This document shows, piece by piece, positions 7,669-14,804 of a stretch of DNA of 38,891 nt. The notes under the pieces were generated by a model, which worked only from the letters and a program-made list of their open reading frames with translations, was not told where the DNA came from and ran no database searches. The stretch spans positions 1 to 38,891 of the forward strand of contig NZ_JAAALO010000018.1 of NCBI RefSeq assembly GCF_009908295.1, read 5' to 3'. The stretch comes from Micromonospora rubida. GTDB taxonomy: Bacteria; Actinomycetota; Actinomycetes; Mycobacteriales; Micromonosporaceae. Position 1 is the stretch's first letter, and each line of letters begins with the position of its first letter. Both the position numbers and the translations under genes were made by a program.

Positions 7669-8250
7669 ATGCCCCTGAACGCCTCCCGGAACAGCCTGGT
7701 GCTGCCGCTGCTCGGGCTCCTCGTCGAGCAGCCGTCACACGCCTACGACCTCACGACACGCCTGCGCGACCGGTACGGGGATCTCTCGGTGACCCGCAGC
7801 ACCGTCACGTCCCTGCTGAAGACGCTGGAGCGGGCCGGCCAGGTCGCCGCCCGCGCCCCCGAACGAATGGGAAATCGGCCGCCACGCACGGCGTACGAGG
7901 TGACCGAGGCGGGGCTGGAGGACTTCAGCCGCAGGGTCGTGGAGGGCCTCAGCGACGCCCAGGTCGCCTCCCAGGACTTCGTCATGGCCGTGGCCTACCT
8001 GGCGATCCTCCCGGCCGCCGACGCGGCGTCGATCCTGGACGACCGCGCCGCCCGCCTCGGCGAGAGGCTGACGGCGCTGCGGCAGGAGCCCGCCGGGATG
8101 CCCGAGGCGTACATGCTCGAAGTCGCCTACTGGCGCAACGTCGTCGCCGCCGAGGCGGGCTGGATCAGGATCCTGGCGGCGCGGATCCGGTCACGCGACA
8201 TCGACTGGCCCCACGCGGAGCCCGACGGACCAGGGGGGACCGACGCATGA
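7669..8250 (+). CDS. PadR-family transcriptional regulator
   Basis: The 193-aa protein has a winged helix at about 8-80: LVLPLLGLLVEQPSHAYDLTTRLRDRYG, then the recognition helix VTRSTVTSLLKTLERAGQV and a wing with RTAYEVTEAGLEDF. These are PadR features, and the rest is the C-terminal dimerisation helices (VinR/PadR_C type). PadR proteins are mostly ligand-responsive repressors. The ATG at 7669 follows a 16-bp palindrome almost directly and lacks a strong Shine-Dalgarno sequence, which fits a nearly leaderless start. The stop overlaps the next gene's ATG by 4 bases (ATGA), so the two are translationally coupled and probably share a ligand or pathway. Confidence 0.88.
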   Translation: MPLNASRNSLVLPLLGLLVEQPSHAYDLTTRLRDRYGDLSVTRSTVTSLLKTLERAGQVAARAPERMGNRPPRTAYEVTEAGLEDFSRRVVEGLSDAQVASQDFVMAVAYLAILPAADAASILDDRAARLGERLTALRQEPAGMPEAYMLEVAYWRNVVAAEAGWIRILAARIRSRDIDWPHAEPDGPGGTDA

Positions 8251-9257
8251 AGTTCGGCATCTACCCGGGCGGACGGGCCGGCACCGTCTGCTCGTACCCG
8301 CCCGATCCCACCGCGATCCGCGCCCTCGTCGACGACCTCGCGGGCGGCCGGCCGTTCGTCGTCCGCGAGTACGTGCACTTCTTCGGCGACGACACACCGC
8401 CCGACGTCGTCACCTCGCTCGGTGCCGACCACGACCTCGCCCACCTCACGATGCCCGACGAGTGGTACGTCGAGGGAGGCCGCGAACTGGACCTCGTGGT
8501 GAGCTACCTCCCCCGGACCGCCGACATCCCCGGATGGCTGGCCTTCCTCGACACCGTCATCGACCGCTACGGCCACCTGACGCGGTGCCTTCAGGTGACG
8601 CTCGAACCCAACTTTCCGATCCCCCTCATCGACGGAAGCGCCCCCGGCGTTCTCCAGGCCCTGACCCTCGGCGTACCGCACGCGCGCGCCGCGCTCGACC
8701 GACGGCACCGGCAGGGGGTACGGGTCGGGTTCTCCGTCGCCGAGCCGGCGGAATGGCTGGGCGGCGACGACGCGTTCTGGGCATACCTGTCCACCCTGCC
8801 GCGGCGGGACTTCGCGGACCACGTCGACTACGTCGGCCTGGGCCTGTACCCCGACGCCTTCTCGCCCGTCGCCCCGCGCGGCCGGCCGGGCGACGTCGCA
8901 TCCCTCACCGCGCACGCCCTCGACCACCTACGAAACCACTCGCTACCGCGCGCCGGCATCCCGCCCCGCATTCCGATCCACGTGGTCGAGAACGGCAGTC
9001 CCAGCGGGGCGCCACGCACCGAGCAGGGGCAGCGCGACTCACTGTCCGACATGCTCGACGTGATCGTCGCCCGTCGGGAAGCCCTGAACATCGCCCAGTA
9101 CGAGCTGTTCAGCCTGCGCGACGCGGACAGCGGTTCCGACCAACCCACCGCAACGTTGGGGATCGTCACCGACACCTACCGGCCCAAGCTCGCCTTCGCC
9201 GGCTACCGCGACGTCGTCCAGGGCGCCGGTCGGTCACCCGCCGGCGGAAGGCGCTGA
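8247..9257 (+). CDS. TIM-barrel (glycoside-hydrolase-like) protein of unknown substrate
   Basis: The 336-aa protein has no signal peptide and shows successive beta-strand/loop motifs of a TIM barrel: KFGIYPGG, FVVREYVHFFGDD, ELDLVVSYLP, CLQVTLEPNF, VRVGFSVAEP, VDYVGLGLYPDAF, IPIHVVENGSPSG, IAQYELFSLRDADSG and GIVTDTYRPKLAFAGYRDVV. Acidic residues at strand ends (LEPNF and VVENG) are placed like the acid/base and nucleophile of retaining glycosidases, but I cannot assign a GH family. It overlaps the PadR gene by 4 bases and is its likely target. Confidence 0.65.
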   Translation: MKFGIYPGGRAGTVCSYPPDPTAIRALVDDLAGGRPFVVREYVHFFGDDTPPDVVTSLGADHDLAHLTMPDEWYVEGGRELDLVVSYLPRTADIPGWLAFLDTVIDRYGHLTRCLQVTLEPNFPIPLIDGSAPGVLQALTLGVPHARAALDRRHRQGVRVGFSVAEPAEWLGGDDAFWAYLSTLPRRDFADHVDYVGLGLYPDAFSPVAPRGRPGDVASLTAHALDHLRNHSLPRAGIPPRIPIHVVENGSPSGAPRTEQGQRDSLSDMLDVIVARREALNIAQYELFSLRDADSGSDQPTATLGIVTDTYRPKLAFAGYRDVVQGAGRSPAGGRR

Positions 9258-9401
9258 CGGCATTACCGGCCGGCGCGTTCGAGATCGCTGGGTCACCGCC
9301 CAGCAGATGAGCGAACCGGTCAGCCCGGTGAGCAAGCCGATCGCCCGCCCGGACCGGGCTGACCGTCCCAGGTGTGCCCCCGTACCCAGCGGGAACCCTG
9401 C

Positions 9402-9467
9402 CCGGACGCGCACCGGGAGGACCGGACGCACGGACGCACACCGGGAGGCCGGACGCACACCGGGAGG
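9402..9467. repeat. Degenerate 18-19 bp tandem repeats in a leader
   Basis: CCGGACGC[GA]CACCGGGAGG occurs at 9402-9420, 9431-9448 (one base shorter) and 9449-9467, with a partial unit ACCGGACGCA at 9421-9430. Each full unit ends in a GGGAGG that resembles a Shine-Dalgarno core. The array ends 9 bp before the ATG of the next gene. The rest of 9258-9476 holds nothing recognisable. Confidence 0.8.
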
Positions 9468-9476
9468 AGCGAGGCG

Positions 9477-10682
9477 ATGGGGGACCGCACCGCACTGACG
9501 ATCGGCGTGCTGGGCTCGTATGGTGGCCGCAACCTCGGCGACGAGGCGATCCTGACCGGCCTCCTGGCCGACCTGCGCTCGCACGAGCCGCACGCGCGGA
9601 TCATCGTCTTCTCCCGGAACCCGGAGCACACCGCCCGGGCCCACCCCGACGTGGAGGCGGTGCCCTGGGAGGGGGTCAGCCGGGTCGACTCGGCGCAGGT
9701 GCTGGCCGAGCTGGACCTGCTGATCCTCGGCGGCGGCGGCATCCTCTACGACCGGGAGGCCCGCCGCTACCTGCGGGTGGTCCGGGTCGCCCAGGAGCGG
9801 GGCCTGCCCCTGCTCACGTACGCGGTGGGGGTGGGGCCGCTCAGCGACGGGGTGGACACGGGGATGGTCCGGGAGACCCTGGCCGGCGCCACCGAGGTGA
9901 CCGTGCGGGACCAGGAGTCCCGGATGGTGCTGGAGGAGGCCGGGCTGATCAACCCGATCACGGTGACCGCCGACCCGGCGTTCCTGCTGGAGCCCGAGGA
10001 GTTCCCCGACCGGTTCCTGCGCGAGGAGGGGGTGCCGGCCGGCCGGCGACTGGTCGGGCTCAGCGTCCGGGAGCCGGGCCGGGCCGCCGAGCGGCTCGAC
10101 ATCGACGGCTACCACCGGCTGATCGCCCAGATCGCCGACTTCCTGATCCACCGCATCGACGCGTACGTGCTCTTCGTGCCCATGGAACGCGACGACATCC
10201 GGCACTCGCACGGCGTGATGTCGCACATGACCGCCGCCGAGCGGGGGCGCATCCTGCACGGCGACTACTCGCCCCGGCAGGTGCTCGGGCTGATGCGGCA
10301 CTTCGACCTCGCCGTCGGCATGCGGCTGCACTTCCTGATCTTCGCCGCGATGGTCGGCACCCCGTTCCTGCCTCTGCCGTACGCGGGGAAGGTCTTCGAC
10401 CTGGCCCAGCGCCTCGGCGTGCCGGCGCTGCGCGGCGTGGAGCGGGAGGTGGAGGGGCCGCTGCTGGCCGAGGTGGACCGGCTGTGGGACGAGCGGGAGG
10501 CCCGCGCCGCGGAGACGGCCCGCCGGGTGGCCGAGGTCTGCGACCAGGCCCGGGGCACGTCGCAGGTGACCGGCGCGGTGCTGGAGAGCCTGCGCTCGTC
10601 GCGGCTGCCGGACCGGGCTGGCGGCCGGCTTCGTCCGACCGGGGCGCCCGGCGGTCAGACGGCCGACCCCCGCCACCGGTAG
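9477..10682 (+). CDS. Polysaccharide pyruvyl transferase-family protein (CsaB-like)
   Basis: The 401-aa protein carries the family's N-terminal motif GSYGGRNLGDEA (13-24), a LLILGGGGILYDR loop near 82-94 and the C-terminal GMRLHFLIFAAMVGTPFLPLPY segment (about 281-302) with the conserved G-x-R-x-H. Family members transfer pyruvate from PEP to cell-surface polysaccharides (CsaB pyruvylates S-layer anchoring polymers). The length is normal. The last ~45 residues are low-complexity. The ATG at 9477 has GGAGG a few bases upstream, formed by the last unit of the tandem repeat. It overlaps the 3' end of the convergent small gene 10655-10861 by 28 bp. No polysaccharide cluster surrounds it, so the acceptor is unknown. 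Confidence 0.85.
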   Translation: MGDRTALTIGVLGSYGGRNLGDEAILTGLLADLRSHEPHARIIVFSRNPEHTARAHPDVEAVPWEGVSRVDSAQVLAELDLLILGGGGILYDREARRYLRVVRVAQERGLPLLTYAVGVGPLSDGVDTGMVRETLAGATEVTVRDQESRMVLEEAGLINPITVTADPAFLLEPEEFPDRFLREEGVPAGRRLVGLSVREPGRAAERLDIDGYHRLIAQIADFLIHRIDAYVLFVPMERDDIRHSHGVMSHMTAAERGRILHGDYSPRQVLGLMRHFDLAVGMRLHFLIFAAMVGTPFLPLPYAGKVFDLAQRLGVPALRGVEREVEGPLLAEVDRLWDEREARAAETARRVAEVCDQARGTSQVTGAVLESLRSSRLPDRAGGRLRPTGAPGGQTADPRHR

Positions 10683-10861
10683 AGCCACCCCCGGCTGCCC
10701 TCGGCCACCGACTCCAGCTCGTAGATCTCGGCCTCGGCCAGCCCGTGCTCGCCGAGGTGGTGGTGGGTCAACGGCGGACGGCCGTTGCTGTCCAGCTCGA
10801 CCGTGACCGCCTGCCCGTCGGCGGTGCCGCCCGCCAGCGGGATCTCTACCGTTGCTGCCAT
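10655..10861 (-). CDS. Small conserved-looking hypothetical protein (68 aa)
   Basis: The product begins MAATVEIPLAGG and contains a GQAVTVELDSNG strand pair, a HHHLGEHGLAEAEIYELESVAEG stretch and ends YRWRGSAV. It has no signal peptide or TM helix. I do not recognise a family. Reasons to accept it are the ATG start with a GGATTGG stretch upstream, a protein-like alternation of strands, and its fit in the gap between two other genes. Its 3' end overlaps the pyruvyl transferase-like gene tail to tail. Confidence 0.65.
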   Translation of the reverse strand: MAATVEIPLAGGTADGQAVTVELDSNGRPPLTHHHLGEHGLAEAEIYELESVAEGSRGWLYRWRGSAV

Positions 10862-10987
10862 GCGCCCAATCCTGCCCGGGCGACCGCCGCCCCGCAGGAG
10901 TTACCGGCCCGCGCTCGCCCTGCGGCGCGCTCCCGAGGCGCAAAGCTGTGGGCAGCGTGATCGGGGGGTGACAGTTAGAGTCCGGAG

Positions 10988-11509
10988 ATGGCGGAGATCG
11001 CGATCGACCCCACCCTCGGGCCGGTGCTGGCCCGCACCGGCGACGAGCGCGCCGTGCTCGAATCCTTCCTCGACTTCCACCGCGCCACCGTGACGCGCAA
11101 ACTGCGCGGCCTCAGCGACGCCGACGCCCGGCGCCGGCTGGTGCCCTCCCTCACCACCCTCGCCGGCCTGGTGAAACACCTGACGCTGGTCGAGCGGAAC
11201 TGGTTTCCCTACCTGCTCGCCCCGGAGCCCGGCGACGTCTGCCCGACCACCGAGGAGGCGGCGGCGGCGAGCTTCATCCTCGACGACGCCGACACGGTGC
11301 GGTCCCTCCTGGCCGGCTACGAGCGGGCCTGCGCCCGGTCCCGCGCGGTCGCCGCGCGCTTCGACCTCGACCACGTGGTGCCGCAGCCGCAGCTCGGCGA
11401 GGTCTCCCTGCGCTGGATCCTGACGCACATGGTGGAGGAGACGGCCCGGCACGCCGGCCACGCCGACATTCTGCGCGAGCTGACCGACGGCTCCACCGGG
11501 GCGGTCTGA
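10988..11509 (+). CDS. DinB-like (DUF664) four-helix-bundle protein
   Basis: The 173-aa protein has the DinB/YfiT fold signature: His64 in LVKHLTLVERNWF and a C-terminal HMVEETARHAGHADILRE with His147 and His158. These three histidines are the metal triad of this superfamily. In actinobacteria such proteins include mycothiol-dependent S-transferases and isomerases, so a thiol-transfer or detoxification role is plausible but not shown. GGAG is adjacent to the ATG, too close for a normal Shine-Dalgarno, so the message may be nearly leaderless. Confidence 0.88.
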   Translation: MAEIAIDPTLGPVLARTGDERAVLESFLDFHRATVTRKLRGLSDADARRRLVPSLTTLAGLVKHLTLVERNWFPYLLAPEPGDVCPTTEEAAAASFILDDADTVRSLLAGYERACARSRAVAARFDLDHVVPQPQLGEVSLRWILTHMVEETARHAGHADILRELTDGSTGAV

Positions 11510-11515
11510 CCACCG

Positions 11516-11541
11516 GCGCGACCCGGCCGGCCGGGTCGCGC
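11516..11541. terminator. Perfect 26-bp palindrome between convergent genes
   Basis: The sequence from 11516 to 11541 is exactly self-complementary (GCGCGACCCGG, central CCGG, then the complement). It sits 7 bp after the DinB stop and 22 bp from the PfkB stop, so it probably terminates both directions. Confidence 0.8.
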
Positions 11542-11563
11542 GCGCCCACCCCGGCCGGGCCGC

Positions 11564-12463
11564 TCACCCGGGCGGCAGCAGCCCCGGCGGGTACTCCATG
11601 CCGTCGTGCGCGCAGGCCGCCGCCGCGACCCGGGCCGCGTACGCCGCCGCCTCGGCCAGCCCCGCGCCGCGCAGCCGGGCGGCGACCAGGCCGGCCGCGA
11701 ACGCGTCCCCGGCGCCGTTGGTGTCCACCACCGGCCCCGGCGGCGCGGCGGCGGGCACCCGGGCGGGCGGCCCGTCGGCGACGAAGAGTTCCGCGCCGTC
11801 CGCGCCCCGGGTGACCACGGTGGTCCGGGGCGCCAGCGCGGCGGCGACCGCCCCGGCCCGTTCCCCGAGCCGGACGCCACTGACGAAGACCAGGTCGGCC
11901 ACGTCGGCGAACGGGAGGTGGTACGGGTTGTCGCCGTCCCAGTCGTGCAGGTCGGTGGAGAGACCGACCCCGGCCGGCAGCCCGGCGCGCAGCGCGGGCA
12001 GCAGGGGCGGCGCCCAGTCCATGATCGAAACGTGCACGTGCGCCGCGTCCCGGGCCAGTGCGGTCAGCCGCTCCGGTGCGAACGGCGGCGGCCCCTGCCA
12101 CGGGCGGGGATCGTAGAGGGACATCCGTCGGCCGCCCGGGTCCACCAGGTTCACCGACCGGCGGGTCCCGGCGGGGGCCACGGCCAGCACGGTGTGCACC
12201 CCGGCCCGGTCCAGCGCGGCCCGGGCCACCTCGCCCTCCGGGTCGGCGCCGAGCACGTCGACCACCGCCACCCGCAGGCCGAGCGCGCGGGCGGCCAGCG
12301 CCACCCCGGTGCCGGTGTTGCCGACCCGCAGGTCGATCGGGGGAACGGTGTGGGAGTCGGCGGCCCGCAGCGGAAGGTGCGGCACGCGTACCCGCAGGTC
12401 CACCCCCAGGCCGCCGAGCACGAGAAGATCGAACACGGGCCCCACGGTCACGGCGGCACTCAC
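11564..12463 (-). CDS. PfkB/ribokinase-family carbohydrate kinase
   Basis: The 299-aa protein shows the ribokinase fold: an N-terminal DLLVLGGLGVDL strand, GNTGTGVALAARALG (substrate-side GG motif region), VDVLGADPEGEVAR, and the C-terminal signature DTNGAGDAFAAGLVAARL (about 248-265) with the GAGD anion hole and catalytic Asp. These kinases phosphorylate sugars or nucleosides; the substrate is not evident. The GTG at 12463 overlaps the TGA of the upstream exported DMFase-like gene in a GTGA junction, so translation is coupled. This suggests the kinase acts on a product released by the exported partner (inference). Confidence 0.9.
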   Translation of the reverse strand: MSAAVTVGPVFDLLVLGGLGVDLRVRVPHLPLRAADSHTVPPIDLRVGNTGTGVALAARALGLRVAVVDVLGADPEGEVARAALDRAGVHTVLAVAPAGTRRSVNLVDPGGRRMSLYDPRPWQGPPPFAPERLTALARDAAHVHVSIMDWAPPLLPALRAGLPAGVGLSTDLHDWDGDNPYHLPFADVADLVFVSGVRLGERAGAVAAALAPRTTVVTRGADGAELFVADGPPARVPAAAPPGPVVDTNGAGDAFAAGLVAARLRGAGLAEAAAYAARVAAAACAHDGMEYPPGLLPPG

Positions 12464-14646
12464 TCCAGCGGCGTCGGCTCGGGCTGCGCCGGCGCGGGCG
12501 CGGTGCGCCGCATCGGCGCCCTGGTACGGCGGACCACCGGCCCATCCTCCAGCGCCAGCGTGAACACGTTACGGAAGATCCGCGACAGCGCGGGGTCGGA
12601 GTCCAACGCCCCGGCGAAGGTGATCGATGAGGCGCTGAAGACGAACCCGCCGTTCGACCGCTTGATGAGGACCATCGCGGCGCCGCCGGACGGGTTCTGA
12701 CCCCGGGCGATCACCTGTGCCGGGGTGGCCTCCCCGGCGAGGCCGAGCATCGCGTCGGTCTCCCAGCCGCTGGCCGCGCCGTTGGTGCCCTTGACGCCGA
12801 ACTGGCTGCCGACGGTCAGCCCGGTGCCGGCCAGCAGCGGATGGTCCCTGACCACCGCGTACGGGGCGAAGGTGAACCAGCTCGCGCTGGTGTAGTTCGT
12901 CCCCAGGAGCAGCGAGGCGGGCAGGCCGAGCGCGTTGAACGTGTCCCGCTGGCTCGCTGGCGTGCGGAAGCTGACCGCGCTGCCGTCCTCGCTGAACCGG
13001 ACCCGCTCGTACAGGCCGTTGCCGCCGGCGTAGATAACCCGGCCGCCGCCGGCCTGGTAGTCGCTCAGGCTCTGGCGCATGCCCTCCGACCAGTACTCGG
13101 GGTGGCTGCCCAGCACCAGCACCCGGTAGCTGGTCAGCCAGGAGTCCGAGGCGTGCAGGTCGCCGTCGGTGTAGCAGTCGAAGGCGAGCCCCTGGCGGGT
13201 CATCCAGCGCATCAGCAGCACGTCCGACCACATGGTGTGCTCCAGGTTGCCGGTCTCCTCGACGTGGTGCTCGGTGGACGGCCGGCGCAGCGACAGGGTG
13301 CGGATGCCGGTGAGGTCCGCGCAGTACTGGCTGTGCCCGCCCCAGGTGTTGTACGCGTGGTAGGTGTTCGTCGGCAGCAGGACCGCGATGTCGTTGACCG
13401 GTTGCTGCGGGGTCACCACGAACGGCACGTGCCGGCGCAACTGGTGCGGCCCCTCCAGACGGACGGCGTACAGGCCGGAGGGCCAGTCCTCGGAGACCGG
13501 CAGCCGGACGGTGTCCGACCAGCCGCAGCCGTCGCGCAGGTAACCGACGGGCAGCGGCTGCACCCCGCCGTCGACGGTCACGGGCTGGCCGACCACCACG
13601 GGTGCGTCGCTGCTCGGCGCGACCCGCACCACCGAGGCGGTGTACGTCGGGTAGGTGCTGGACACCGCCACCCGGGCCGTCGAGCCGGCGGTGAAGCTCT
13701 GCTGCAGCGCGTACCCCTGGAGGGCGGCCTGCGCCTGGACGGTGAACCCGCTGCCGACCGTCCGGCCGGAGCCGCCGTTGACCCAGCTCGCCTTCTGGTC
13801 GGTGCCGGCGGTGGCCCAGTTGGTCAGCCGGTAGTTGACCAGGGTCCCGGTGGCCCGGAGGGTCGGGTCGCCCGGCGTGACGCCGTAGATCGCGCCCTGG
13901 CCGGCGAAGACGAGCCCGTGGTGGGTCAGCTCGCCGAAGCCGCGCCCGATCCGGTAGCCGGATCCCTTGGCCCAGGCCCCGCCGCCGAGGTGCCGGTGCC
14001 AGTAGATGTCCCCGTGCCGATGGGCGAAGATCACCCCGGACGCGTCCCCTTGCAGCTGGTAGCTCTTGAAGTCGCGACCGATCCGGGCACCGCCGGTGCA
14101 CTTCCCGGTGCCCGCGTCGTACTGGTACCCGTAGAGGTCGCCGGCGTCGTCCACCCCGTAGATCGCGCCGTCGAAGCCGAACAGCCGGGGGAACCGCTGG
14201 AAGCCGGCCCCGATCTGCCGGCTGCCGCTCCAGTAGCCCACCCCGGTGGTGTAGTTGGTGCAGACGTAGCGGTAGTAGTGGATCGTGCCGTCGGCCCGCA
14301 CCCCGTAGAGCGACCCGTCGGCGCTGCCCAGCACGGTGCGGAACTGGTTCCACCCGGTGCCGATCCTCCGCCCGGAGCCGCTGGCCCACCCGGTCACGCC
14401 GGTCTGCCAGCCCCAGTGCCGGTACCACAGCAGGGCACCGTCAGCCTGGATCGCGTAGATCACCCCGTTGCCGCCGCCGACGAGCTGGACGAACCGCTGC
14501 TCGGGGTCGTACGCCGGGGCCTCCGCCCGGGCTGGGGAGGACTCGGTCAGCAGCACCGATGGCATTGCCGTCGCGGTGGCCGCGAGCACGCCGCCCGTGG
14601 ACAGGACCCGACGCCGGCTGAATCGACGAGGCGCGCGCTTGGACAT
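12460..14646 (-). CDS. Tat-exported tachylectin-like beta-propeller fused to a DMFase-like C-terminal domain
   Basis: The 728-aa protein starts with a twin-arginine signal (SRRRVLSTGG, about 10-19) and a hydrophobic stretch ending near ARAEA. Residues about 50-300 are repeated blades with 'iYa/iYGV...G-l-yYr/h...W..G.grriG-gw--f', typical of tachylectin-2-like propellers that bind sugars. A beta domain (about 310-400) follows, then the region IAVLLPTNTYHAYNTWGGHS, CYTDGDLHASD, VLVLGSHPEYWSEGMR, YAGGNGLY, which matches the C-terminal domain of the N,N-dimethylformamidase large subunit. That family has a glutamine-amidotransferase-like fold; the substrate here is probably not DMF. It is the first gene of a two-gene unit with the PfkB kinase. 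Confidence 0.85.
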   Translation of the reverse strand: MSKRAPRRFSRRRVLSTGGVLAATATAMPSVLLTESSPARAEAPAYDPEQRFVQLVGGGNGVIYAIQADGALLWYRHWGWQTGVTGWASGSGRRIGTGWNQFRTVLGSADGSLYGVRADGTIHYYRYVCTNYTTGVGYWSGSRQIGAGFQRFPRLFGFDGAIYGVDDAGDLYGYQYDAGTGKCTGGARIGRDFKSYQLQGDASGVIFAHRHGDIYWHRHLGGGAWAKGSGYRIGRGFGELTHHGLVFAGQGAIYGVTPGDPTLRATGTLVNYRLTNWATAGTDQKASWVNGGSGRTVGSGFTVQAQAALQGYALQQSFTAGSTARVAVSSTYPTYTASVVRVAPSSDAPVVVGQPVTVDGGVQPLPVGYLRDGCGWSDTVRLPVSEDWPSGLYAVRLEGPHQLRRHVPFVVTPQQPVNDIAVLLPTNTYHAYNTWGGHSQYCADLTGIRTLSLRRPSTEHHVEETGNLEHTMWSDVLLMRWMTRQGLAFDCYTDGDLHASDSWLTSYRVLVLGSHPEYWSEGMRQSLSDYQAGGGRVIYAGGNGLYERVRFSEDGSAVSFRTPASQRDTFNALGLPASLLLGTNYTSASWFTFAPYAVVRDHPLLAGTGLTVGSQFGVKGTNGAASGWETDAMLGLAGEATPAQVIARGQNPSGGAAMVLIKRSNGGFVFSASSITFAGALDSDPALSRIFRNVFTLALEDGPVVRRTRAPMRRTAPAPAQPEPTPLE

Positions 14647-14804
14647 GGACGATGGCCCTCCCCCGTGAACGGAACGAAGGCAATCTAGATGGTTCCGGCG
14701 CCGGGCGTTGTCCCGGTCCGGTCCGGTCCGGTCCGGCCGGGTCAGGTCGGGCCCCGCTATTCTCGGTGGTCGTCGGTCGTCGGTCGTCGGTCGAAGGGGG
14801 ACGG
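14647..14804. promoter_or_regulatory. Divergent promoter region with two microsatellites
   Basis: This 158-bp region separates the minus-strand DMFase-like gene from the SNF2 gene. It holds CCGGT x4 at 14713-14732 and TCGTCGG x3.4 at 14770-14793. The second lies just before the GAAGGGGGACGG that probably serves as the SNF2 ribosome-binding site. Confidence 0.6.
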
